Assembly: GCA_046155815.1 (NCBI GenBank) | Contig: JBJXFY010000231.1 | Location: 1-14,220, forward strand | Direction of reading: 5' to 3' | Source: JBJXFY01 sp046155815 | GTDB lineage: Bacteria > Verrucomicrobiota > Verrucomicrobiia > Limisphaerales > CAIMTB01 | DNA: 14,220 bases | In this document: piece after piece, positions 7,273 to 13,602 of the stretch | How the letters are laid out: the number at the start of each line of letters is the position of its first letter | Position numbering within the stretch: position 1 is the stretch's first letter | Made by a program: the position numbers and the translations under genes | Notes under the pieces: generated by a model | The model's database searches: none | Seen by the model: only the letters and a program-made list of their open reading frames with translations | What the model was told of the DNA's origin: nothing

Positions 7273-7442
7273 GGCTGTCCGAAAAGTCAGTTGGCAGAGC
7301 ATTTTTGGATCCACCCAGTCCATAGAGGACATCGTAATGATGCATTGCTGCCGTGTAACGCAGTGCGATTCGAAGTCGTGGCAAGACGCTGCCCCGTGCG
7401 GTCCAGATGCCTGCGCGAGCAGAACAGACTTTTCGGACAGCC
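7273..7442. mobile_element. 170-bp MITE-like element with 16-bp perfect terminal inverted repeats
   Basis: GGCTGTCCGAAAAGTC at 7273-7288 is the exact reverse complement of the 16 bases at 7427-7442. The flanks are ACTTGA (7267-7272) and ACTTAA (7443-7448), five of six bases alike, which fits an aged target-site duplication. The interior is too short for a transposase. On the minus strand it can be read as LRIALRYTAAMHHYDVLYG followed by LGGSKNALPTDFSDS, which may be a transposase tail or chance. The element is therefore either a MITE or an internally deleted insertion sequence; the family cannot be named from the ends alone. Confidence 0.7.
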
Positions 7443-7552
7443 ACTTAAACCCTTCCCAGCCATTTCTCAGCCGCGCAGCAGCTTCAGGCGAGGCCGGGCA
7501 CTTCGTCGGTCACGCGATACAGGCGGATGACGCGCGGCGCCCGGCCTTCCTA

Positions 7553-7591
7553 GAAATGGCGGCAAGGCATCGTGAGGCGCTCCGCCATTTC
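7553..7591. repeat. 10-bp perfect inverted repeat (hairpin)
   Basis: GAAATGGCGG (7553-7562) is the exact reverse complement of CCGCCATTTC (7582-7591), with a 19-base loop. No T-tract follows on either strand. It lies about 90 bp before the esterase start and could be a regulatory hairpin, a repeat end or a relic of the neighbouring element. Confidence 0.4.
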
Positions 7592-7683
7592 GGCAGATTG
7601 AGTCAATCCTGCAAACGGGCCGGGGTCTCGCGGCTGGTGATTTACCGCTTGTGTCCCCTGCCCGATGCCCGCACCACACGGCG

Positions 7684-8751
7684 ATGCTTCCCACGCGATT
7701 TAGATGCGCCTGCACGCGCTGGCTGGTGGCCGTGAGCCTGCTCGGGCTGTCCGCCTTGTCCGGGAGGGCCGCCGAGGCCTATTCCGAAAGGCCCGGCACG
7801 GAGGGCGACGGCAGCTTCACCATCGGCCCGGAGTACACCGTGGACCCGGACCTCACGGACCGTGGCAATCCCAAGGGAAAAAGCTTCGAGTTCACGCTGC
7901 GCCTCGCCGACAGCAAGATCTTCAAGGGCGACGACGCCACGCTCGAACCCGAGAAGAAGGCGGTGCGGACGGAGCGGAAGATTTTCGTCTATGTGCCCGC
8001 CGCCTACCGGGACGGCACGAAGGCGCCGCTGCTCGTCATCCATGACGGGCCGGGGCAGCTCGGTCTGGTGCGGAGCGCGCTCGACAACCTGACGATCTCC
8101 AAGGATCCGAACCGCCGGCTCCCGGCGTTCATCGCGGTGGCCGTGGAGAACGGCGGCAACGACGGGAAGAACAGCGAGCGCGGCCTCGAGTACGACACCA
8201 TGTCCGACCGCCTCGCCCGCTTCATCAATGATGAGGTGCTGCCGGCCGTGCTGAACCACCCGGAGATCAAGGCCGCCTACCCCGGCATCGCCTTCACGGT
8301 CAACCCGTGGGGCCGAGCCGTCCTCGGCTGCAGCTCCGGCGGCGCGGCGGCGTTGACGATGGCCTGGTTCCGGCCGGACCTGTTCCGCCGCGTGATGGCG
8401 TACTCCGGCACGTTCGTGGACCAGCAGGACGACGACGCGCCGGAGGAGGCGAAATACCCTTACGGCGCGTGGGAATACCATTCCGCGATGAAGCTGATCG
8501 AGGGCGGCGAAAATAAGCCGCTGCGCGTCTTCACGCACGTGTCCGAGAACGACCTGCGTGCCAACGATCCCGAGGAAACGCAGCACAACTGGGTCATGGC
8601 CGGCAAGCGGACGGAGGCGGCGCTCGCGAACAAGGGCTACCCCCACCGCTTCGTCTTCAGCCTGGCCTCCAAGCACTGCGACGGCCGCGTCTTCCAGCAG
8701 ACCCTGGCCGGCACGCTCGTCTGGGTCTGGCGCGGCTATCACGCGGACTGA
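7684..8751 (+). CDS. Secreted Fes-like esterase / alpha-beta hydrolase
   Basis: A 355-residue protein from the ATG at 7684. The start is chosen because it begins a clean signal peptide (MLPTRFRCACTRWLVAVSLL, then a hydrophobic core ending near SGRAAEA); a GTG at 7651 would add 11 residues in front. The mature part has an alpha/beta-hydrolase fold of the enterochelin-esterase (Fes/putative esterase) type. FVYVPAAYRDGTKAPLLVIHDG forms the first core strands, the nucleophile elbow is GCSSGG (Ser217), and a late SKHCDG supplies the probable catalytic His331. The segment THVSENDLRANDPEETQHNW, around residues 285-304, is typical of relatives found next to carbohydrate genes in Verrucomicrobiota and Planctomycetota. 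It presumably hydrolyses an ester outside the cytoplasm; the substrate is not deducible. The gene stands alone, with hairpins directly after the stop. There is no Shine-Dalgarno. Confidence 0.88.
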   Translation: MLPTRFRCACTRWLVAVSLLGLSALSGRAAEAYSERPGTEGDGSFTIGPEYTVDPDLTDRGNPKGKSFEFTLRLADSKIFKGDDATLEPEKKAVRTERKIFVYVPAAYRDGTKAPLLVIHDGPGQLGLVRSALDNLTISKDPNRRLPAFIAVAVENGGNDGKNSERGLEYDTMSDRLARFINDEVLPAVLNHPEIKAAYPGIAFTVNPWGRAVLGCSSGGAAALTMAWFRPDLFRRVMAYSGTFVDQQDDDAPEEAKYPYGAWEYHSAMKLIEGGENKPLRVFTHVSENDLRANDPEETQHNWVMAGKRTEAALANKGYPHRFVFSLASKHCDGRVFQQTLAGTLVWVWRGYHAD

Positions 8752-8758
8752 GGCAAAT

Positions 8759-8780
8759 CTCCCGCGCTGACCGGCGGGAG
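8759..8780 (+). terminator. Hairpin after the esterase gene, possible terminator
   Basis: CTCCCGC (8759-8765) pairs with GCGGGAG (8774-8780) around an 8-base loop, starting 7 bases after the stop codon. An overlapping longer stem GCTGACCG (8766-8773) with CGGTCAGC (8812-8819) can form instead. No T-tract follows, so a classic intrinsic terminator is not proven. Confidence 0.35.
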
Positions 8781-8995
8781 GCGGCCGGCGGGGCGCGTCG
8801 CTCGGCCCGCGCGGTCAGCAGGATGGGCGGCTTCTCACGTTCGCGGCGGGCCGAGAACTGCCCGCCCGACCAGCACGGTTCCCCCGTTGATCACCGGGAC
8901 TTGGCATGGGCTCGACGTGATTCAGCCGGCGGCGGCCACGCGCCGCGCTGGCCACGCACGGGTGGACGGCGTTATCCTACGGCCGCCTTGCACGC

Positions 8996-9397
8996 ATGAC
9001 CAACCGACGCTTCATCACCACCGCCGAGGCCCTGCAAGAAGACTACAAGGGCCGCACGAACTACTGGCTCTGCCGCCCCGAAGTCTGCGCGGCGGAAGAG
9101 CTGCAAATCTGCCGCGCCGAGCTGCCCGCCGGCGAGGGGCACAACTTCCACACCCACCCGGAACTTGAGGAGGCCATCTACGTCCTCGAAGGCGAGGTCG
9201 AGCAGTGGGTCGAACGGGAGAAGCGCATCCTGAAGCCCGGCGAGGTGGCGCACATCCCGCGCGGCGTGGTTCACGCCACCTTCAACCCCACCGGTCAGGA
9301 CGCCGTCATCCTGGCCATCCTGTCGCCGGCCACGCAGCGGGGGCCTTTCGCGGTGGACGTGAGCGGCGAGGCGCCCTGGCAAGGCCTGAGGGCATGA
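8996..9397 (+). CDS. Small cupin-domain protein
   Basis: A 133-residue single-domain cupin. Motif 1 reads GHNFHTHPELEEAIYVLEG, with probable metal ligands His52, His54 and Glu58. Motif 2 reads PGEVAHIPRGVVHATFN, with His93 as the fourth ligand. The domain fills most of the chain, and there is no signal peptide or DNA-binding domain, so it is a cytosolic stand-alone cupin. Such proteins can be isomerases, dioxygenases or sugar/ligand binders, and sequence alone does not tell which. The start at 8996 is preceded by CTTGCACGC, not a Shine-Dalgarno. A weak -10-like TATCCT (8973-8978) lies shortly before it. It is not operonic with the esterase (244 bp gap with hairpins); the tRNA-Lys gene follows after about 107 bp. 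Confidence 0.85.
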   Translation: MTNRRFITTAEALQEDYKGRTNYWLCRPEVCAAEELQICRAELPAGEGHNFHTHPELEEAIYVLEGEVEQWVEREKRILKPGEVAHIPRGVVHATFNPTGQDAVILAILSPATQRGPFAVDVSGEAPWQGLRA

Positions 9398-9441
9398 TCC
9401 GGCGCGGCCTGGCCGGCAGCTTCGGGCGGCGGAAAAACCGG

Positions 9442-9470
9442 TTGCCGGTCCGGAAGGCCGCTTCTAACTT
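9442..9470 (+). promoter_or_regulatory. Sigma-70-type promoter of tRNA-Lys
   Basis: TTGCCG (9442-9447) and TAACTT (9465-9470) are separated by exactly 17 bases. Transcription would begin near 9477, leaving a leader of about 28 bases before the tRNA. The spacing and position fit a housekeeping promoter for the tRNA gene. Confidence 0.55.
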
Positions 9471-9504
9471 GGCCGCCCTGTCCGGTCGACCGGACGCCAC
9501 GGTC

Positions 9505-9579
9505 GCCTCGGTAGCTCAATGGTAGAGCAGCTGACTCTTAATCAGTTGGTTCCTGGTTCAAGTCCAGGCCGGGGCACCA
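9505..9579 (+). tRNA. tRNA-Lys (anticodon CTT), CCA encoded
   Basis: All arms can be drawn. The acceptor stem GCCTCGG (9505-9511) pairs with CCGGGGC (9569-9575), with one T-G pair. The D arm contains GCTC/GAGC. The anticodon stem GCTGA/TCAGT encloses the loop CTCTTAA, with anticodon CTT at 9537-9539. The T stem CCTGG/CCAGG encloses TTCAAGT. The discriminator A is followed by a genomically encoded CCA. CTT reads AAG codons for lysine. Confidence 0.97.
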
Positions 9580-9646
9580 AACCCACCGACGCGGCCCGCC
9601 GAGCTTGCCATCCGCCTCGCCGGGCCGAAGCCTCCGCACAAGCCCC

Positions 9647-10909
9647 ATGATCGTCCGCCTCGCCTACGGCCTGGGCCACCTGCCGGTGGAGTTTCCCGAC
9701 GACCGCACGGTCGTGATCGAGCCGGCGCACCGGCCCGGCCTCGCCGACGAGCAGGCCGCCGTGCTCGGCGCGCTGCGCCAACCGACCGGCTCGCCCCCGC
9801 TGCGGGCGCGCCTGAAGCCCGCGGACAGGCTCTGCATCCTCTTCACCGACCTCACCCGCGCCACGCCCAACGAACGGATCATCCCGTGGCTGCTTGGGGA
9901 ACTGCGCGATCACCCGCGCGAGAACATCACGCTGCTCAACCAGCTCGGCACGCACCGGCCGAACACGCCGGAAGAACTCGAGCGGATGCTCACGGCCGAG
10001 GTGGTGCAGAACTACCGGGTGCTGAACCATGAGCCGGAAAACGACGACGCCCACCTCCAGCTCGGCACGACGCGCGACGGCACGCCCGCCCTGCTCAACC
10101 GCCACGCCGTCGAGGCGGACCTGCGGATCGTCACCGGATTCATCGAGCCGCATTTCTTCGCCGGCTTCAGCGGCGGGCCCAAGGGCCTGATGCCGGGCGT
10201 GGCGGCGCTGCGCACCGTCATGAGCAACCACGGCGCGCGGAACATCGGCGACCCGCGCGCCACCTTCGGCGTCACCGAGGGCAACCCACTCTGGGAGGAG
10301 CTGCGCGACATCGCGCTGCGCGCCGGGCCGAGCTTCCTGCTCAACGTCACGCTCAACGAGCAGCGGCGGATCACCAACGTCTTCGCCGGCGACCTGCAGG
10401 CCGCGCACCGCGCCGGGACGGAGTTCGTGCGCGCCTCGGCGATGCAGCGCGTGAAGCAGCCCTTTGACGTGGTGGTCACCACCAACAGCGGCTACCCGCT
10501 CGACCTGAACCTCTACCAGGGCGTGAAGGGCATGAGCGCCGGCGCACGCATCCTCGCCGAGGGCGGGACGCTGATCCTCGCCTGCGAATGCCGCGAAGGC
10601 GTGCCCGCCGGCAGCCCGCTGGACCGGCTGCTGCGCAGCGCCTCCGGCCCGGAGGAAATCCTGGCGATGCTGGCCACGCCCGGTTTCGTGCGGCCCGAGC
10701 AGTGGCAGGCGCAGATCCAGGCGCTCATCCAGCGCCACGCGAAGGTGCTCGTCCACTCGAAGCTGCCCGACGAGGTGCTGCGGGCCTGCCATCTCGAGCC
10801 GTGCCCCGACGTCGCCGCCGCCGTGCGCACGGAGCTGGACCGCCGCGGCCCCGACGCGCGCGTCGCCGTCCTGCCCCAGGGACCGCTGACGATTCCGTAC
10901 CTGGCCTGA
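9647..10909 (+). CDS. larA: LarA-family nickel-pincer racemase/epimerase (DUF2088)
   Basis: A 420-residue protein, full length for the family (about 424). All residues known to matter in Lactiplantibacillus LarA can be placed: Asp68 and Arg71 in FTDLTRATP, His103 in THRP, His169 in EPHFF, Lys179 in GGPKG, His195 in SNHG, and Gln291/Lys294 in YQGVKG. These correspond to Asp72, Arg75, His108, His174, Lys184, His200, Gln295 and Lys298. The protein should thus bind the nickel-pincer nucleotide (NPN) cofactor on its Lys and racemise or epimerise a 2-hydroxy acid. Members of this family act on many substrates besides lactate, so lactate is only one option. The cofactor makers larB, larC and larE are not in the window. 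The start at 9647 (MIVRLAYGLG) begins the conserved domain; the in-frame upstream extension to 9605 is not conserved-looking and runs close to the tRNA. Confidence 0.9.
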   Translation: MIVRLAYGLGHLPVEFPDDRTVVIEPAHRPGLADEQAAVLGALRQPTGSPPLRARLKPADRLCILFTDLTRATPNERIIPWLLGELRDHPRENITLLNQLGTHRPNTPEELERMLTAEVVQNYRVLNHEPENDDAHLQLGTTRDGTPALLNRHAVEADLRIVTGFIEPHFFAGFSGGPKGLMPGVAALRTVMSNHGARNIGDPRATFGVTEGNPLWEELRDIALRAGPSFLLNVTLNEQRRITNVFAGDLQAAHRAGTEFVRASAMQRVKQPFDVVVTTNSGYPLDLNLYQGVKGMSAGARILAEGGTLILACECREGVPAGSPLDRLLRSASGPEEILAMLATPGFVRPEQWQAQIQALIQRHAKVLVHSKLPDEVLRACHLEPCPDVAAAVRTELDRRGPDARVAVLPQGPLTIPYLA

Positions 10910-11003
10910 GATCCGGCCAGGCGGCCCGCGGCCACGGAGTCTTCGCCCCAAGGACGCGTCCTGACGCGGAGGGCTTCAGCCGCGTGAAGGACCTTCCGGC
11001 GAG

Positions 11004-11924
11004 TCACCTTCCATCCGCCGCTTCCACGGTGATCACCAGCGGGCGGTGGTCCGAAGCCACTCCCCAGTCACTCATGGTGTGGACGTAGGTGTCGTCCCGC
11101 CGCCATTCCTTCGCCAGTCCGGCGCTGATGAGCGCGTAATCTATCCGGCTGTAGCTGTCCTCGACGCCGTAGTAATGCGTCCAGGTGATGGTACGGGGCT
11201 GCCAGCGCGGGTTGGGGGTGAAGCCGGTGTCGCCGTTGCGCTCCGCGGGACGCGTGTCCACCAGGGCCGTGGCGCCGCGACCCACGAGGGTGCGGATGGG
11301 CGGCTGGTCCTTGGTGTCGTTGAAGTCGCCGAGGACGATGACGTTGGCCTGCGGGTCGGCGGCCAGCCGGGCGTCCACCTTGGTTCGGAGCAGCTTCGCC
11401 TCCTCAAGCCGCATTTCCGCCTCGTCCGCCTCGGGCACGGCGCGGCGCGACTTGAGGTGCGCGGTGAGGAGGGTGAGCCGGTAGTCCGGCCGCACGCCGA
11501 TCTCGACCTCCGCGAAGCCGCGGCTCACGCGGAAGCGGCGGCCCTGGAGGAGGAACGCATCGTTCGTGTGCGGGCGTCGGGCCGTGTATGGAAACCGGCT
11601 CAGCACGGCCACCTGGATGTTCGTGTCCCAACCGGTCACGAACTCCGCGTACGGCAGGTCGAGGCCGCCGGACTTGAGGGCAGCCTGCAGTTCATCCAGC
11701 GCGGCCCGGCCGCCGATTTCCTGCAGCGCCAGCACGTCCGGCCGCAGGGCGAGCAACGTCCCGCGGATCTTGGCCCGGGACTCGGGCGATTTTGCGGGTC
11801 GGGTCTCAGTCTTCTCCAGCAGGTAGTTCTCCACGTTCCACGTCACGACCTTGACGGTTTCGGCGGCGCGGAGGAGGGGCGTGGCCGCCAGCAGCAGCGC
11901 GGCGGCGAGGAGGCGGTACATCAT
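11004..11924 (-). CDS. Secreted endonuclease/exonuclease/phosphatase-family protein
   Basis: A 306-residue protein starting with a clear signal peptide (MMYRLLAAALLLAATPLLRA, then AETV). The DNase I/exonuclease III-like fold motifs occur in order: TWNVENYLL (28-36), LALQEIGG (65-72, Glu69 metal ligand), TAHLKS (154-159), LGDFND (198-203), SRIDYAL (259-265), and SDHRPLV (291-297, catalytic His). It fills the family length with no extra domains. The enzyme is exported and Mg-dependent; it may cleave nucleic acid for phosphorus scavenging or act as a phosphodiesterase or phosphatase, and the motifs do not separate these. It is convergent with the LarA-like gene (94 bp apart) and divergent from folE2 (90 bp shared upstream region). 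The intergenic region on the 3' side contains a 10-bp palindrome GGACGCGTCC (10952-10961). Confidence 0.88.
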   Translation of the reverse strand: MMYRLLAAALLLAATPLLRAAETVKVVTWNVENYLLEKTETRPAKSPESRAKIRGTLLALRPDVLALQEIGGRAALDELQAALKSGGLDLPYAEFVTGWDTNIQVAVLSRFPYTARRPHTNDAFLLQGRRFRVSRGFAEVEIGVRPDYRLTLLTAHLKSRRAVPEADEAEMRLEEAKLLRTKVDARLAADPQANVIVLGDFNDTKDQPPIRTLVGRGATALVDTRPAERNGDTGFTPNPRWQPRTITWTHYYGVEDSYSRIDYALISAGLAKEWRRDDTYVHTMSDWGVASDHRPLVITVEAADGR

Positions 11925-12014
11925 GGCGGGAACATGCTGTGGCGGGTGCGGGCCCGGGTCAAAGGGGCCGCCGGGACGGTTTTGCGAGCTTCCCGAACGT
12001 TGCTATTTTTCGGC

Positions 12015-12845
12015 ATGCTCCGACTCGAAGAGCCGCCGGCCGACGCCGGACCGCTCCCCGATCCAGTGCGCGCCAGCCTGACCGACAAGCAGAGCGAGAC
12101 GGACCACCGCCAGCTCCCGATCGACAAGGTCGGCGTGCGAGGGCTGCGCTTCCCGATCCAGGTTCGCGACCGCTCGCGCAAGTTCCAGAACACCGTGGCC
12201 ACCGTGGGCATGTACGTGGACCTGCCCAAAGAATTCAAGGGCACCCACATGAGCCGTTTCATCGAGGTGCTCAACGCCCACGGAAACGTCATCCACGTCG
12301 AGAACCTGCCCGACATCCTGCGCGAGATGCAGGGCCGCCTGAAGGCTCGCACCGCGCATGTCGAGCTCGAGTTTCCTTACTTCATCACCAAGCCCGCGCC
12401 CATCTCCGGCAAGGTCGGCATGATGGACTACGGCGTCCGCTTCGAGGCGACGATGGAGGGCGGTGCCTACGACCTGGTGATGACCGTGCAGGCGAACGTC
12501 ACCACCCTCTGCCCGTGCTCCAAGGCCATCGCCCGCCACGGCGCGCACAACCAGCGCGGCGAGGTCACCGTGCAGGTCCGCTCGAAGGACATCGTCTGGA
12601 TCGAAGAACTGATCGGCCTGATCGAGTCCTGCGGCAGCTCGGAGCTGTTCTCGCTGCTCAAGCGCGAGGACGAGAAGGCCGTGACCGAGCGGGCCTATGA
12701 AAACCCGGTGTTTGTGGAGGACCTGGTACGCAACGTGGCCACCCGGCTCAACCAGCACCCGCTCGTGACCTGGTACCGCGTCGAGGCGGAGAACCAGGAG
12801 AGCATCCACAACCACAACGCCTACGCGTGCCTCGAGCGCGGGTGA
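12015..12845 (+). CDS. folE2: GTP cyclohydrolase IB (FolE2)
   Basis: A 276-residue GCYH-IB enzyme converting GTP to 7,8-dihydroneopterin triphosphate, the first step to folate and to queuosine or other pterin-derived products. Family signatures seen are TDHRQLPIDKVGVRGLRFP (29-47), the KGTHMSRFIE region (75-84), TLCPCSKAI (164-172, Cys166 being the probable active-site Cys), HGAHNQRG (175-182), YENPVFVEDLVR (228-239) and ESIHNHNAYA near the C-terminus. Unlike the zinc-dependent FolE, FolE2 can use other divalent metals and is often zinc-starvation regulated when both exist; nothing here shows such regulation. The ATG at 12015 gives normal family length. The frame stays open upstream to 11046, but that runs antisense through the neighbouring gene. 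An AT-rich TGCTATTTTT directly precedes the start, so the leader may be very short. The stop is 10 bp from the convergent glutaredoxin gene. Confidence 0.95.
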   Translation: MLRLEEPPADAGPLPDPVRASLTDKQSETDHRQLPIDKVGVRGLRFPIQVRDRSRKFQNTVATVGMYVDLPKEFKGTHMSRFIEVLNAHGNVIHVENLPDILREMQGRLKARTAHVELEFPYFITKPAPISGKVGMMDYGVRFEATMEGGAYDLVMTVQANVTTLCPCSKAIARHGAHNQRGEVTVQVRSKDIVWIEELIGLIESCGSSELFSLLKREDEKAVTERAYENPVFVEDLVRNVATRLNQHPLVTWYRVEAENQESIHNHNAYACLERG

Positions 12846-12855
12846 GGGCCGCCGC

Positions 12856-13119
12856 TCAGCCGTCGCCGAAGTTCTTCGTCCACCAGGCCTCCAATTCGTC
12901 CGCACCGAAGTCGGCCAGCACCCGGCCCTCCACCTCGATCACCGGCGCACGGGTCTGGCCGGAGAGTTCGATCATCTCGTCGAACAGGGTGCGGCTGCGG
13001 GAGACATTGAGTTCCGCATACTTCAGTCCGCGGGCGTCGAGCCAGTCCCGGGCTTCGTCACACCAGCCGCAGCCGGACTTCACGAAGAAACGGATGGCGT
13101 GGGGCGCACCGGTGCTCAT
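12856..13119 (-). CDS. Glutaredoxin-family thiol reductase
   Basis: An 87-residue cytosolic protein with a thioredoxin fold. RFFVKSGCGWCDEARDWLDA (10-29) carries the redox pair Cys17/Cys20 in a CGWC motif. LKYAELNVSRS (32-42) is the second strand, RAPVIEVEGR (57-66) has the cis-proline, and VLADFGADELEAWW forms the last strand and helix. Glutaredoxins reduce disulfides or glutathione mixed disulfides; the CGWC motif and short length fit a monothiol/dithiol Grx-like member. The start at 13119 is fixed by homology and by its ATGA overlap with the stop of the upstream cupin gene, so the two are translationally coupled. The frame is open far upstream to 14163, but that part is antisense to other genes. 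It is convergent with folE2. Confidence 0.92.
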   Translation of the reverse strand: MSTGAPHAIRFFVKSGCGWCDEARDWLDARGLKYAELNVSRSRTLFDEMIELSGQTRAPVIEVEGRVLADFGADELEAWWTKNFGDG

Positions 13120-13478
13120 TCGGTCAGGATGGTGTCGGCGTGCTCGTAGGCCGGCGAGCAGCAGCAGAGCAGGCGCAGCGGCTCCTCGCCCGTGTTCCAG
13201 AGCTTGTGTTTCCGGCCAGGCGGGATGGCCACGGCGTCGCCGGCCCGCACCTCGCGCAGCTCGCCTTCGATGCGCATCCGGCCCGTGCCGTGGGTGATGT
13301 AGTAAATCTCCTCCGCGCGCGCATGGTAATGCTCCTGGGTCGCCGCGCCCGCGGGCAGGCGCGCCTCGGCGAGACTCTGGGTGCGGATCGCGGAATTGCG
13401 GTGGCTGAGCAGTTCGCGGATCTCCGAGCCGTCCTTGGTGATGAACGGCGGCGCGGCGTCGAGGTTCGAGATGTCCAT
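13116..13478 (-). CDS. Cupin-domain protein coupled to the glutaredoxin
   Basis: A 120-residue single-domain cupin. Motif 1 is EHYHARAEEIYYITHGTGRM (49-68) with ligands His50, His52 and Glu56; motif 2 is AGDAVAIPPGRKHKLWN (79-95) with His91. The pattern HYHxRxEEIYYIxxGxG is common in small cupins annotated as mannose-6-phosphate isomerase-like, but the full isomerase domain is absent. The start at 13478 (MDISNLDAAP) gives a complete domain. Its TGA (13118-13116) overlaps the ATG of the glutaredoxin gene, which indicates one transcript and linked expression. A GGCTACGG stretch about 15 bases upstream on the coding strand may be a promoter element of this phylum, but this is uncertain. It is not a close copy of the other cupin at 8996-9397. 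Confidence 0.9.
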   Translation of the reverse strand: MDISNLDAAPPFITKDGSEIRELLSHRNSAIRTQSLAEARLPAGAATQEHYHARAEEIYYITHGTGRMRIEGELREVRAGDAVAIPPGRKHKLWNTGEEPLRLLCCCSPAYEHADTILTE

Positions 13479-13602
13479 GCGGGGGCGACCGTAGCCTCCG
13501 GCCCGCCGCGCGCCAGCGGGTCGGCCCAGAGGCTGCCGGCCGGCTGCCGGTGCGCCTCACTTCCCGCTTGGCAGGGGCCATGGCGTGACCACCCTTCCGG
13601 AC

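Larger units (their letters stand above)
7173..7683. other. 511-bp gene-free stretch with a MITE-like element and an inverted repeat
   Basis: No intact gene is supported on either strand. It holds a 170-bp element bounded by perfect inverted repeats (7273-7442) and a 10-bp inverted repeat at 7553-7591. On the minus strand, about 7625-7485, lies a short coding-like frame (MAERLTMPCRHF, in-frame TAG, then EGRAPRVIRLYRVTDEVPGLA, TGA) that may be a gene remnant. The stretch lies between the decayed TIR/WD40 gene and the secreted esterase gene, where the base composition becomes uniformly GC-rich. Confidence 0.55.

Noticed and set aside
7642..8742. 366-codon minus-strand frame opposite the esterase
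   Set aside because: The plus strand has a signal peptide, a GCSSGG nucleophile elbow and a C-terminal His; the opposite frame is a shadow.
9542..10951. Long open frame (469 codons) on the minus strand opposite the LarA-like gene
   Set aside because: Its product is Arg/His/Gly-rich with no domain, whereas the plus strand encodes a complete LarA with all active-site residues. Long antisense frames are common in GC-rich DNA.
11046..12014. Open frame extending folE2 upstream by about 320 codons
   Set aside because: It runs antisense through the secreted EEP-family gene and gives low-complexity sequence; FolE2 has normal length from 12015.
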